In this document: positions 8,638 to 18,136 of the stretch, piece by piece
Position numbering within the stretch: the stretch's first letter is position 1
How the letters are laid out: each line of letters starts with the position of its first letter
DNA from: Pseudomonas uvaldensis
GTDB lineage: Bacteria > Pseudomonadota > Gammaproteobacteria > Pseudomonadales > Pseudomonadaceae
Assembly (NCBI RefSeq): GCF_021271205.1
Contig: NZ_JAIWKS010000006.1
Coordinates: 310,001-374,000 of the forward strand
Length of the DNA stretch: 64,000 bases
Direction: 5' to 3'
The notes under the pieces: generated by a model
Databases searched by the model: none
Told to the model about the DNA's origin: nothing
Seen by the model: the letters and a program-made list of their open reading frames with translations, nothing else
Made by a program: the position numbers and the translations under genes

Positions 8638-10032
8638 TCAGCGCAACGGGATGTCGACCGTATGCAGGGGCCCTGCGTCGCCGTCGTAGAACGTGACTTG
8701 GACGCTCTGGGCCGCGACCTGCAGGTGGGCGAAGTTATCCTGGCCGATCACAGGGCTGGTCAGCTCATAGCGGTATTCACCGTTTCCGGTTCGGGCCATG
8801 GCGTTATCGAAAATAAAATCCGATGCCGACGCGTATGGCAGCAGTTCGCTGTTGTAGAACGGCGAGGAAACGATGGTGTGCACCTCGAAATCGGCATCCT
8901 CGCTATGGCCCAGACGACTGGTCATGGAGCCATGTACATCGCCGGACACGAATATCACGTTCCTGATCTTCCGTTTACGAATGTGTTCCAGAAGCCGCAG
9001 GCGCTGTTGCGGGAAGGCCTGCCAGGCATCGCCGTCATTACGCTTGCTGTCCGGGTAGAACATGACGCTGGTCACGATGAATTTGACTCGGGCTGTGCTG
9101 TTGTTGAGCCATTCAAGCAGTGCCCGCTCCTGTTCTGTATCCAGGATCCGTCGGTCTTGCGGTGACAGATTGCGCTGGGTCCGGCTATCGGTAACGAACC
9201 ATTCGATATCGCCATGGGCAAGTTCATACCAATAATGCTTCAGCGACCTGTTCAATGCTCCGTCGCTCATTAGTTCATGGGCGGGACTATGACTGACTTG
9301 ATAAAGTCGATAAGCGCTCATGGCATTCGCGTACAGGATTTCATCGTGGAGTTGTTTGTTGGCGGGCCAGTTATCTTCGATTTCATGGTCGTCGAGAATC
9401 ATGTAGGTCGGTACGCTGGACATCAACTTTCCGATATGGGGTTGGGAAAACACTGTGCGGTATTTGAACAGAATGTCTTTATAGGTTCGATCCGGCGCGA
9501 CGATATTCAGGTCGTCGAGATAAACCTGGTCCCCTGTCATCAGGACCCCGCGGATGGGAGGATCGGCCCGGTCCACGACGCGCTGGATTCCGGCAAAGGT
9601 CCGGTCCCCCCGTTCAGGGGTCGATGGGGTACCGGCGGTGATTCTCAAATAGCGACACGAACCCACGATATAGCCGTGTAGCGCGCTGTTTTCACGGGGC
9701 AGAGTCCGTAGGCAATAGATGTTTTCGGGCCATCGTACTGGCTGTTTCTGAAGAAGTTCCAGGGAAAGGTTCGGACTTTCCGGGGTGAACCAACCCGCTT
9801 GATATTGGTAGAGGCTGTCTGCCTGGAGGCCCGTCAATACGATGACATCGGACATGTCACGGTGGGCATGCAGCTGGATAAAGCGGCCTTTTGACCACTC
9901 TCTGTCACCCTGAAGCCTGTAACGCAGTCCAGCGTATACCGGATTGTTATTGTATTGATCGCCGCGCAGGAATATCCGTGCATGATCGGTTGTAGTGTGA
10001 CCAACAATAGGGCCGACAGTGGGTTTGAACAT
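8638..10032 (-). CDS. PhoD-like metallophosphatase family protein
   Basis: A 464-residue member of the PhoD/alkaline phosphatase D superfamily. An N-terminal fibronectin-like part (about 1-110, with VGHTTTDHARIFLRG) is followed by a metallophosphatase domain. Metal-site motifs visible are GSCRY, LMTGDQVYLDD, LDDHEIEDNW and FVSGDVHGSMTSR. True PhoD enzymes are exported by Tat; here the N-terminus (MFKPTVGPIVGHTTTDHARI) has no twin-arginine signal or hydrophobic stretch, so a cytoplasmic location is inferred and the substrate is unknown. It lies between dipA and aceF on the same strand, but behind the aceF terminator, so it probably has its own promoter. I do not recall it at this place in PAO1. 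Confidence 0.8.
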   Translation of the reverse strand: MFKPTVGPIVGHTTTDHARIFLRGDQYNNNPVYAGLRYRLQGDREWSKGRFIQLHAHRDMSDVIVLTGLQADSLYQYQAGWFTPESPNLSLELLQKQPVRWPENIYCLRTLPRENSALHGYIVGSCRYLRITAGTPSTPERGDRTFAGIQRVVDRADPPIRGVLMTGDQVYLDDLNIVAPDRTYKDILFKYRTVFSQPHIGKLMSSVPTYMILDDHEIEDNWPANKQLHDEILYANAMSAYRLYQVSHSPAHELMSDGALNRSLKHYWYELAHGDIEWFVTDSRTQRNLSPQDRRILDTEQERALLEWLNNSTARVKFIVTSVMFYPDSKRNDGDAWQAFPQQRLRLLEHIRKRKIRNVIFVSGDVHGSMTSRLGHSEDADFEVHTIVSSPFYNSELLPYASASDFIFDNAMARTGNGEYRYELTSPVIGQDNFAHLQVAAQSVQVTFYDGDAGPLHTVDIPLR

Positions 10033-10340
10033 AATTCGAATCCATTCGAAAACAATGTTTGAGGAAGTTTGGTGTTCAGCCGTGCAGAGGCCATGCTAAA
10101 GCCCGACGTGGCATTGTTTTTCAAAGGGAAGGGGACAGATGTTGTCGGCCATAACCAACAGGAAACGTAGCCATTTATGTTCTTCAGAGTAGGAAAAGTG
10201 GGTAGTGCTTTTCCCGTTGCGCAGTCGAGTGTTTATGGCGCGCAAAAAAAAAGCCCCGCCAAACGGGCGGGGTTGAGGTACGAGCGTGGCGCTCGGAAAC
10301 AGCGGTCTGGAGGGCCCTCCGGTGAAGGAGGGCCGTCCGG
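10033..10340. other. Intergenic region between aceF and the PhoD-like gene
   Basis: 308 bases without a convincing gene. They hold the aceF terminator (10250-10273) and, towards 10033, presumably the promoter of the PhoD-like gene. The base composition here is more AT-rich than the flanking genes. No repeat or small ORF could be supported. Confidence 0.5.
10243..10273 (-). terminator. Rho-independent terminator of the aceEF operon
   Basis: Stem CCCCGCC (10254-10260) with GGCGGGG (10266-10272), five-base loop, next to a run of nine A residues (10244-10252), which on the minus strand is a U-tract following the hairpin. Confidence 0.9.
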
Positions 10341-11978
10341 TTACAGCAAGATGGTGCGGATGTCGCCCAGCAGGTCACTCAGGCGCTTGGTGAAGCGTGC
10401 AGCGGCGGCGCCGTTGATCACTCGGTGATCGTAGGACAGCGACAGCGGCAGCATCAGCTTGGGCTGGAAGGCCTTGCCGTCCCAGACAGGCTGGATGGTG
10501 GCCTTGGAGACGCCCAGGATCGCCACTTCCGGCGCGTTGACGATCGGCGTGAAGCCGGTGCCGCCAATGTGGCCGAGGCTGGAGATGGTGAAGCAGGCGC
10601 CCTGCATGTCGTCGGCGGTGAGCTTCTTGTTCCGGGCCTTGTCGGCCAGGGCAGCGGCTTCGCCGGCCAGTTGCAGCAGGCTCTTCTGGTCGACGTTGCG
10701 GATGACCGGTACCAGCAGGCCTTCCGGAGTGTCGACGGCAAAACCGATGTGCACGTACTTCTTGCGGATCACAGCCTTGCCGCTCGGGGCCAGGGAACTG
10801 TTGAAGTCCGGCAGTTCCTTGAGCAGGTGCGCACATGCCTTGAGCAGCAGCGGCAGCACGGTCAGCTTCACGCCGGCCTTTTCCGCCACGGCTTTCTGCG
10901 CGACGCGGAAAGCTTCCAGCTCGGTGATGTCGGCCTGGTCGAACTGGGTCACGTGCGGGATGTTCAGCCAGCTGCGATGCAGGCTCGACGCGCCGATCTG
11001 CATCAGGCGGGTCATGGCCACTTCTTCGGTTTCGCCGAAGCGGCTGAAGTCCACCGCCGGGATCGGCGGGATGCCCGCGCCGCCGGTGGCGCCTTCGGCA
11101 GGGGCGTTCTTGGCCTTCTGCATCATGGCTTTGACGTGAGCCTGCACGTCTTCCTTCAACACACGACCGTGTGGGCCGCTTGGGCTGACAGCCGACAGCT
11201 CGACGCCGAATTCACGGGCCAACTGACGCACGGCAGGACCGGCATGGACTTTGGCACCGCTTGGCGCAGGCGCGGCGGCCGGTGCTGGCGCAGCGTCGAC
11301 CTTGGCGGCTGGCGCGGCAGCCGGGGCCGGAGCGGCTTCGGTCTTGGCGGCAGCAGGTGCAGGGGCTGGCGCTGGGGTAGCGGGTGCAGCGGCACCGGCT
11401 ACTTTCAGCTTCAGGATCAGGTCACCGGTGCCGACTTCGTCTTCCAGCTTGATCTCGACGCTTTCCACCACACCGGCGGCCGGCGACGGGATTTCCATGC
11501 TGGCCTTGTCGGATTCCAGGGTGATCAGCGACTGGTCGGCTTCGACGGTGTCGCCGGCCTTGACCAGTACTTCGATGATCTTGGCCTTGCCCGACGAACC
11601 GATGTCCGGGACATGAATGTCCTGGACAGTAGCGGCAGCCGGCGCGGCGGCCGGGGCAGGTGCCGCCTCGGCAGCCGGTGCAGCGGCAGGCTTCTCAGCC
11701 GCCGGGGCAGCAGCGGGTGCGGCCGCCTCAGGCGCCGCAGCGGCGCCCTCGACTTCCAGTTCCAGCAGCTCGTCGCCTTCTTTCAGGCGATCGCCCAGCT
11801 TCACTTTCAGGCTCTTGATGACACCGGCCTTCGGCGCAGGCACTTCCATGCTGGCCTTGTCCGATTCAAGCGTCAGGATGCTCTGGTCGGCTTCGATACG
11901 GTCGCCGACCTTCACAAACAGTTCGATTACTTCACCTTCACCGCTGCCGATGTCAGGTACGCGAATGAGTTCGCTCAC
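10341..11978 (-). CDS. aceF: Pyruvate dehydrogenase E2, dihydrolipoamide acetyltransferase
   Basis: A 545-residue E2 core of the pyruvate dehydrogenase complex, which transfers the acetyl group from lipoyl to CoA. Two N-terminal lipoyl domains each have the lipoylation motif ESDKASME (about residues 39 and 156), separated by long Ala/Pro/Glu-rich flexible linkers. Then come an E1/E3-binding domain (GPAVRQLAREFGVELSAV) and the acetyltransferase domain ending with the catalytic-type motif SYDHRVINGAAAARF. P. aeruginosa AceF also has two lipoyl domains. The start is 11 bases after the aceE stop, in a two-gene operon closed by the terminator at 10254-10272. Confidence 0.97.
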   Translation of the reverse strand: MSELIRVPDIGSGEGEVIELFVKVGDRIEADQSILTLESDKASMEVPAPKAGVIKSLKVKLGDRLKEGDELLELEVEGAAAAPEAAAPAAAPAAEKPAAAPAAEAAPAPAAAPAAATVQDIHVPDIGSSGKAKIIEVLVKAGDTVEADQSLITLESDKASMEIPSPAAGVVESVEIKLEDEVGTGDLILKLKVAGAAAPATPAPAPAPAAAKTEAAPAPAAAPAAKVDAAPAPAAAPAPSGAKVHAGPAVRQLAREFGVELSAVSPSGPHGRVLKEDVQAHVKAMMQKAKNAPAEGATGGAGIPPIPAVDFSRFGETEEVAMTRLMQIGASSLHRSWLNIPHVTQFDQADITELEAFRVAQKAVAEKAGVKLTVLPLLLKACAHLLKELPDFNSSLAPSGKAVIRKKYVHIGFAVDTPEGLLVPVIRNVDQKSLLQLAGEAAALADKARNKKLTADDMQGACFTISSLGHIGGTGFTPIVNAPEVAILGVSKATIQPVWDGKAFQPKLMLPLSLSYDHRVINGAAAARFTKRLSDLLGDIRTILL

Positions 11979-11989
11979 GAAAATTCTCC

Positions 11990-14635
11990 TCAGCAGTCCA
12001 GTGGGTTGCGTTTTTCCGGATCGATGCCGAACTTCGCGATGGCTTCGGCCACCACTTTAGGTTCGATATCGCCACGGTCAGCCAGGGCTTCCAGGGCTGC
12101 CAACACAACGAACTTACGGTCGACTTCGAAGAAGTGACGCAGCTTCTTGCGGCTGTCGCTACGGCCGAAACCGTCGGTGCCCAGCACCTTGAATTCCTTG
12201 GAAGGAACCCACTGGCGGATCTGCTCGGCGAACAGCTTCATGTAGTCGGTAGAGGCGATGACCGGACCCTTGCGACCGTTCAGGCATTCTTCGACGTAGC
12301 TCAGCTTTGGCTTCTGGCCAGGGTGCAGGCGGTTGCTGCGCTCTACGGCCAGGCCGTCGCGACGCAGTTCGTTGAAGCTGGTGACGCTCCAGACGTCGGC
12401 GCCGACGTTGAACTCTTCGCGCAGGATCTTCGCCGCTTCACGCACTTCGCGCAGGATGGTGCCGGAGCCCATCAGCTGGACGTGGTGCGCCGCTTCGCGG
12501 GTGTCTTCCTCGAGCAGGTACATGCCCTTGACGATGCCTTCCTCGACACCGGCCGGCATGGCTGGCTGCTGGTAGGACTCGTTCATCACGGTGATGTAGT
12601 AGAAGACGTCCTGTTGCTCTTCGGTCATCTTCTTCATGCCGTCCTGGATGATCACCGCCAGCTCGTAGCCGTAGGTCGGATCATAGGTGCGGCAGTTCGG
12701 GATGGTGCCGGCCAGCATGTGGCTGTGACCGTCCTCGTGCTGCAGGCCTTCGCCGTTCAGCGTGGTGCGGCCGGCGGTACCGCCGATCAGGAAGCCACGG
12801 GTGCGGCTGTCGCCGGCGGCCCAGGCCAGGTCGCCGATACGCTGGAAGCCGAACATCGAGTAGAAGATGTAGAACGGCAGCATCGGCTGGTTGTGGCTGG
12901 AGTACGAAGTACCGGCGGCAATGAAGGAGCTCATGGCGCCCGCTTCGTTGATGCCTTCTTCGAGGATCTGGCCCTTCTTGTCTTCGCGGTAGAACATCAC
13001 CTGGTCTTTATCGACTGGCTCGTAGAGCTGGCCGACGGACGAGTAGATGCCCAACTGGCGGAACATGCCTTCCATACCGAAGGTACGGGCTTCGTCCGGG
13101 ATGATCGGGACGATGCGTGGGCCGATTTCCTTGTCCTTGACCAGTTGCGCGAGGATCCGCACGAAGGCCATGGTGGTGGAGATTTCGCGGTCGCCCGAAC
13201 CATCCAGGATTGCCTTGAGGGTTTCCAGCGGAGGCGTCGGGACGCTGAAGCTCTTGGCGCGACGCTGCGGCACGAAGCCGCCCAGCGCGGCACGGCGCTC
13301 GGCCAGGTAACGGGCTTCGGCGCTGCCTTCTTCGGGCTTGAAGAACGGCAGGTTTTCCAGCTCGCTGTCCTTGACCGGAATGTCGAAGCGGTCGCGGAAC
13401 AACTTCAGGCTGTCGACATCGACTTTCTTGGTGTTATGCGCGGTGTTCTTCGCTTCGCCGGCACCGGTGCCATAACCCTTGATGGTCTTGGCCAGGATGA
13501 CGGTTGGCTGCTCTTTGTGGTTGACCGCCTGATGGTACGCCGCGTAGACCTTGTACGGGTCGTGGCCGCCGCGGTTGAGTTTCCAGATCTCGTCGTCGGA
13601 CAGATCGGCAACCATGGCCTTGAGTTCAGGCGTGTTGAAGAAGTGCTCGCGGACGAACGCGCCGTCCTTGGCCTTGTAGTTCTGGTATTCGCCGTCGATG
13701 ACTTCGTCCATGCGACGCTGCAGGATACCGTCGACGTCCTTGGCCAGCAGTGGGTCCCAGAAACGGCCCCAGATGACCTTGTTGACGTTCCACTGGGCAC
13801 CACGGAACACGCCTTCGAGTTCCTGGATGATCTTGCCGTTGCCGCGAACCGGGCCGTCGAGGCGCTGCAGGTTGCAGTTGATGACGAAGATCAGGTTGTC
13901 CAGCTTCTCGCGGCCAGCCAGGGAGATCGCACCCAGGGATTCCGGCTCGTCGCACTCGCCGTCGCCCATGAAGCACCAGACCTTTTGCTTGCCCGGCTGG
14001 ATGAAGCCACGGGCTTCCAGGTACTTCATGAAGCGTGCCTGGTAGATCGCCTGGATCGGGCCCAGGCCCATGGAAACGGTCGGGAATTGCCAGAAGTCAG
14101 GCATCAGCCAAGGGTGCGGGTACGAGGACAGGCCGTTGCCGTCCACTTCCTGGCGGAAGTTGTTCATCTGCTCTTCGCTGATGCGACCTTCCATGAACGC
14201 ACGGGCATAGACGCCTGGCGATGCGTGACCCTGGAAGTAGATCAGGTCGCCGCCGTGTTCGTCGGTCGGGGCCTGGAAGAAATAGTTGAAGCCGATGTCA
14301 TACAGCGTCGCGCTGGAGGCGAAGCTGGAGATGTGACCGCCCAGGTCAGAATCTTTCAGGTTGGTTCGCATGACCATGGCCAACGCGTTCCAGCGTACCA
14401 GCGAGCGAATGCGGCGTTCCATGAACAGGTCGCCAGGCATGCGTGCTTCGTGGGTGACGGGGATCGTGTTGCGGTACGGCGTGGTGATGGCATAGGGCAA
14501 TTGCGAACCGCTGCGGGTCGCGAGTTCGCCCATGCGGGTCATCAGGTAGTGAGCGCGGTCTTCGCCTTCTTTGTCGAGAACCGATTCCAGGGCGTCCAGC
14601 CATTCCTGGGTTTCGACGGGATCGAGGTCTTGCAT
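11990..14635 (-). CDS. aceE: Pyruvate dehydrogenase E1 component (homodimeric)
   Basis: An 881-residue thiamine-diphosphate enzyme that decarboxylates pyruvate and acetylates the lipoyl groups of AceF, linking glycolysis to the TCA cycle. Length matches the homodimeric E1 family (about 885). The ThDP/Mg motif is seen as FMGDGECDEPES with the downstream NCN, and the conserved ERNNRI-like start appears as MQDLDPVETQEWLDALESVL. Further E1 motifs include IKGYGTGAGEAKNTAHNTKK (within the central active-site loop). It is the first gene of aceEF. Its upstream region, shared with divergent glnE, carries dyad operators at 14745-14813. Confidence 0.97.
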   Translation of the reverse strand: MQDLDPVETQEWLDALESVLDKEGEDRAHYLMTRMGELATRSGSQLPYAITTPYRNTIPVTHEARMPGDLFMERRIRSLVRWNALAMVMRTNLKDSDLGGHISSFASSATLYDIGFNYFFQAPTDEHGGDLIYFQGHASPGVYARAFMEGRISEEQMNNFRQEVDGNGLSSYPHPWLMPDFWQFPTVSMGLGPIQAIYQARFMKYLEARGFIQPGKQKVWCFMGDGECDEPESLGAISLAGREKLDNLIFVINCNLQRLDGPVRGNGKIIQELEGVFRGAQWNVNKVIWGRFWDPLLAKDVDGILQRRMDEVIDGEYQNYKAKDGAFVREHFFNTPELKAMVADLSDDEIWKLNRGGHDPYKVYAAYHQAVNHKEQPTVILAKTIKGYGTGAGEAKNTAHNTKKVDVDSLKLFRDRFDIPVKDSELENLPFFKPEEGSAEARYLAERRAALGGFVPQRRAKSFSVPTPPLETLKAILDGSGDREISTTMAFVRILAQLVKDKEIGPRIVPIIPDEARTFGMEGMFRQLGIYSSVGQLYEPVDKDQVMFYREDKKGQILEEGINEAGAMSSFIAAGTSYSSHNQPMLPFYIFYSMFGFQRIGDLAWAAGDSRTRGFLIGGTAGRTTLNGEGLQHEDGHSHMLAGTIPNCRTYDPTYGYELAVIIQDGMKKMTEEQQDVFYYITVMNESYQQPAMPAGVEEGIVKGMYLLEEDTREAAHHVQLMGSGTILREVREAAKILREEFNVGADVWSVTSFNELRRDGLAVERSNRLHPGQKPKLSYVEECLNGRKGPVIASTDYMKLFAEQIRQWVPSKEFKVLGTDGFGRSDSRKKLRHFFEVDRKFVVLAALEALADRGDIEPKVVAEAIAKFGIDPEKRNPLDC

Positions 14636-15017
14636 GGCTTGCTCCAGGGCGGAAAGGCTACCAGAATCGGTTGCCTGAGTTTGCGACTGGCCTTGTGGGC
14701 AGACGATATAAATTCTTGGATTGCCGAAGGTTGTCTCGGCGGCGTGTAGTTTTACTACAAATCGTCGGCCGTTTCAGCCATCCGAATGTATATACGAGTA
14801 GTAAAACTACACATGAAAGGCTTTTGGCCCCTCGTTTCGTTGTGAGAATAATCGTTACTGTTGGTCTTGAGCTAACTCGAACAGGTAAAAACTTGATGTC
14901 GGCTGCCAATAAAATCAGATTTTCAGCTATTTATCATCTTTGTTCGACAGTCGATCAGGTAGTGTCTATGGGAAAAACACTACATCCAGCCTTTCCCGCG
15001 CCGATCAAGGATAGACC
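14636..15017. promoter_or_regulatory. aceE/glnE divergent intergenic region with three dyads
   Basis: A 382-base divergent control region. Two near-identical dyads are visible: TGTAGTTTTACTACA at 14745-14759 and GTAGTAAAACTAC at 14798-14810, 52 bases apart. A third, wider dyad with half-sites GTAGTG (14959-14964) and CACTAC (14978-14983) lies close to the glnE start. The first two sit 110 and 163 bases upstream of aceE, suiting an operator pair for a regulator of pyruvate metabolism. The region is notably more AT-rich than its surroundings. Confidence 0.6.
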
Positions 15018-17969
15018 ATGAGCCTGCCTCTGCTTGCCCAAATACCGGAAATGGTGCCGGGAATTCTCCAGTCTTTGGTCAGTCGTGCCGAGCAGTCGTT
15101 CCGTGCGGTGGTCGGTTCACTGGATGATGACCATGGGCTGTGTGCCTGGACGCCGGAGCGCTGGATCGAATTCCAGCGCGTCGCGGCCGCCAGCGATTTT
15201 GTCATCGAACAGAGTCTTCGTGATCCGATGATGCTGCTGGAGTTGGTGCGCAGCGGCGAGCTGGACCGCAGCCTGGTCGCCGGGGAAATGTGCGCGCAGA
15301 TCGGCGCCGCGGTCCAGGCCGCCGAGACCGAGGATGAACTCGGTCGGGTCCTGCGCCGCCAGCGCACCCGCCAGCAGGTACGGATCATCTGGCGTGACCT
15401 GAATCGCAAGGCGGACCTGGTCCAGACCTGTCGCGACCTCTCGGACATGGCCGACGCCTGCATCGACCAGGCTTACCAATGGCTGTACCAACGCCTCTGC
15501 CAGCAGTTCGGCACACCCACCGGACGGCGCAGCGGCGCGCCGCAGCAGATGGTCATCCTGGGCATGGGCAAGCTTGGCGCGGTGGAGCTGAACCTGTCAT
15601 CGGACATCGACCTGATCTTCGCCTATCCCGAGGGCGGCGAAACCGTCGGCGTGAAGCGAGCGCTGGATAACCAGGAGTTCTTCATCCGCCTGGGCCAGCG
15701 CCTGATCAAGGCCCTGGACCCGATGACCGTCGACGGTTTCGTGTTCCGTGTCGACATGCGCCTGCGACCCTACGGCTCGGCCGGTGCCCTGGTGCTGAGT
15801 TTCAACGCGCTGGAACAGTATTACCAGGACCAGGGACGAGACTGGGAACGCTACGCGATGATCAAGGCGCGGGTCGTGGCCGGTGATCAGGTGGCCGGTG
15901 CGCAACTGCTCGACATGTTGCGCCCATTCGTCTATCGGCGTTACCTGGACTTTTCCGCCATCGAAGCGCTGCGCACCATGAAGCAACTGATCCAGCAGGA
16001 AGTGCGGCGCAAGGGCATGGCCGACAACATCAAGCTGGGATCGGGCGGCATCCGCGAAGTGGAATTCATCGCTCAGGCGTTCCAGTTGATCCACGGCGGT
16101 CGCGACCTGAGCCTGCAGCAGCGTCCGTTGCTCAAGGTACTGGCGACGCTCGAAGGCCAGGGCTATCTGCCGGCCAAGGTGATCGACGAGCTGCGCCAGG
16201 GCTATGAATTCCTTCGTTATACCGAACACGCCATCCAGGCCATTGCCGATCGCCAGACCCAGATGCTCCCGGACAGCCCCCAGGATCAGGCGCGCATAGC
16301 GTTCATGTTGGGTTTTGCCGACTGGGCGGCGTTCCATGAGCAGTTGATGTACTGGCGTGGCCGCGTGGCCTGGCATTTTGGTCAGGTCATTGCCGATCCG
16401 GATGAAGAGACGGGGAGCGAAAGCGAAGTGGTGGTGGGCGGCGAATGGTTGCCGTTGTGGGAAGACAGCCAGGACGAAGGGGCTGCGTGCCGTCAGTTGG
16501 AGGAGGGCGGATTCATCGATGCGCCCAAGGCGTTGAGGGCCTTGGCGATCCTGCGCGGCAGTCCGCAATTACGCGCCATGCAGCGTCTGGGACGCGAGCG
16601 TCTGGATGCATTCATCCCGCGTCTGTTGGCCCAGGCGGTTGAGCATGACAATCCCGACCTTGTACTCGAGCGCGTGCTGCCGCTGGTGGAGGCTGTCGCC
16701 CGTCGTTCGGCCTATCTGGTACTGCTGACGGAAAACCCGGGAGCCCTGAGACGTTTGCTGACGCTGTGCGCGGCGAGCCCGTGGATCGCCGAGCAGATCA
16801 CTCGCTTCCCATTGCTGCTCGATGAGTTGCTCAATGAAGGGCGTTTGTTCAAGCCGCCCCTGGCGCCGGAACTGGCGGCGGAGTTGCGCGAGCGTCTGAC
16901 GCGAATTCCCGAGGACGACCTGGAACAGCAGATGGAAGCCCTGCGGCATTTCAAGCTGGCGCACCGCCTGCGCGTGGCGGCGTCGGAGATTGCCGGCAGC
17001 TTGCCGCTGATGAAAGTCAGTGACTATCTGACCTGGCTGGCGGAGGCGATTCTCGAACAGGTATTGGCCCTGGCCTGGCGCCAGACCGTGGCCAAACATG
17101 GTGTGCCATTGCGCACCGATGGCAGTTTGTGCGATCCGGGATTCATCATTGTCGGTTATGGAAAAGTCGGCGGCCTGGAGTTGGGGCATGGTTCCGACCT
17201 GGATCTGGTGTTCATCCACGACGGCGATCCCCAGGCGGAAACCGACGGACCGAAACCCACCGACGGGGCACAGTTCTTTACCCGGCTTGGCCAGCGCATC
17301 ATTCACTTGCTGACTGCCCAGACCAACTCCGGGCAGCTTTATGAAGTGGATATGCGCCTGCGACCATCCGGTGCGTCGGGGTTGCTGGTCAGCTCTCTCG
17401 GTGCGTTCGCCCGTTATCAGGAGAACGAGGCGTGGACCTGGGAGCATCAGGCGCTGGTTAGGGCCCGGGTGCTGGTGGGTAGCCCGGACGTGGGCCAGGC
17501 GTTCGAGAAAGTCCGTGCCCAGGTGCTCGGGCGCAAGCGTGATCTGCCGACGCTGCGCCAGGAGGTCAGCGAGATGCGTGCCAAGATGCGCGATAACCTT
17601 GGCAGCAAGGCCACCGCCGCCGGAACCGCGCCAAATGCCTTCGAGGCCACGGCGCCCTTCGACCTCAAGCAGGACGCGGGAGGTATCGTCGATATTGAAT
17701 TTATGGTGCAATACGCGGCCCTGGCGTGGTCCGAGCAATACCCGTCGCTGCTGCGTTACACCGATAACATTCGCATCCTCGAAGGGTTGCAGGAGGTCGG
17801 GCTGATGCCGTCCGAGGACGCCACTTTGTTGCGCGAGGCTTATAAAGCCTACCGCTCCGCCGCTCACCGCCAGGCCTTGCAGAAAGATGCCGGGGTGATC
17901 ACCGGCGACCAGTTCGTTGAAGAGCGCCGGCAAGTCATGCGCATCTGGCATGAGTTGGGGTTGAATTGA
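15018..17969 (+). CDS. glnE: Bifunctional glutamine synthetase adenylyltransferase/deadenylase
   Basis: A 983-residue enzyme that adenylylates and deadenylylates glutamine synthetase in response to PII and glutamine, setting nitrogen assimilation. It has the expected two nucleotidyltransferase domains. The N-terminal deadenylase has LSSDIDLIFAYPEGGE (about 193-208) and the C-terminal adenylylase has HGSDLDLVFIHDGDP (about 722-736). Each is followed by a helical GlnD-PII-uridylyltransferase-like domain. Length matches the family (946-990). Start ATG at 15018 follows AAGGATAGACC. In PAO1 I recall ilvE next; here a REP pair and waaF follow instead. Confidence 0.97.
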   Translation: MSLPLLAQIPEMVPGILQSLVSRAEQSFRAVVGSLDDDHGLCAWTPERWIEFQRVAAASDFVIEQSLRDPMMLLELVRSGELDRSLVAGEMCAQIGAAVQAAETEDELGRVLRRQRTRQQVRIIWRDLNRKADLVQTCRDLSDMADACIDQAYQWLYQRLCQQFGTPTGRRSGAPQQMVILGMGKLGAVELNLSSDIDLIFAYPEGGETVGVKRALDNQEFFIRLGQRLIKALDPMTVDGFVFRVDMRLRPYGSAGALVLSFNALEQYYQDQGRDWERYAMIKARVVAGDQVAGAQLLDMLRPFVYRRYLDFSAIEALRTMKQLIQQEVRRKGMADNIKLGSGGIREVEFIAQAFQLIHGGRDLSLQQRPLLKVLATLEGQGYLPAKVIDELRQGYEFLRYTEHAIQAIADRQTQMLPDSPQDQARIAFMLGFADWAAFHEQLMYWRGRVAWHFGQVIADPDEETGSESEVVVGGEWLPLWEDSQDEGAACRQLEEGGFIDAPKALRALAILRGSPQLRAMQRLGRERLDAFIPRLLAQAVEHDNPDLVLERVLPLVEAVARRSAYLVLLTENPGALRRLLTLCAASPWIAEQITRFPLLLDELLNEGRLFKPPLAPELAAELRERLTRIPEDDLEQQMEALRHFKLAHRLRVAASEIAGSLPLMKVSDYLTWLAEAILEQVLALAWRQTVAKHGVPLRTDGSLCDPGFIIVGYGKVGGLELGHGSDLDLVFIHDGDPQAETDGPKPTDGAQFFTRLGQRIIHLLTAQTNSGQLYEVDMRLRPSGASGLLVSSLGAFARYQENEAWTWEHQALVRARVLVGSPDVGQAFEKVRAQVLGRKRDLPTLRQEVSEMRAKMRDNLGSKATAAGTAPNAFEATAPFDLKQDAGGIVDIEFMVQYAALAWSEQYPSLLRYTDNIRILEGLQEVGLMPSEDATLLREAYKAYRSAAHRQALQKDAGVITGDQFVEERRQVMRIWHELGLN

Positions 17970-17981
17970 GTACTGATTGAA

Positions 17982-18072
17982 TGTGGGAGCGAGCCTGCTC
18001 GCGATGGCGCAATGTCAGGCAACATGGATGTCGGAGGTAATGGCCCTTTCGCAAGCAAGCCCGCTCCCACAA
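17982..18072. repeat. REP pair between glnE and waaF
   Basis: Two REP sequences facing each other: 17982-18007 (GTGGGAGCGAGCCTGCTCGC) and 18047-18072 (reverse-complement form with GCAAGCAAGCCCGCTCCCAC). They can form a hairpin of about 90 bases at the end of glnE. Confidence 0.8.
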
Positions 18073-18136
18073 CGGGGTTGCAGTGTTTTTTGAGGCGGGG
18101 AGGCGTAGGCCTCCCCGTATCGTTTTTGGAAGCCAC

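Noticed and set aside
12134..14749. An 871-codon open frame on the plus strand opposite aceE
   Set aside because: It is a mirror frame of a highly expressed GC-rich gene with strong third-position GC. The translation is His/Val/Gln-rich with no recognisable domain, and aceE is certain.
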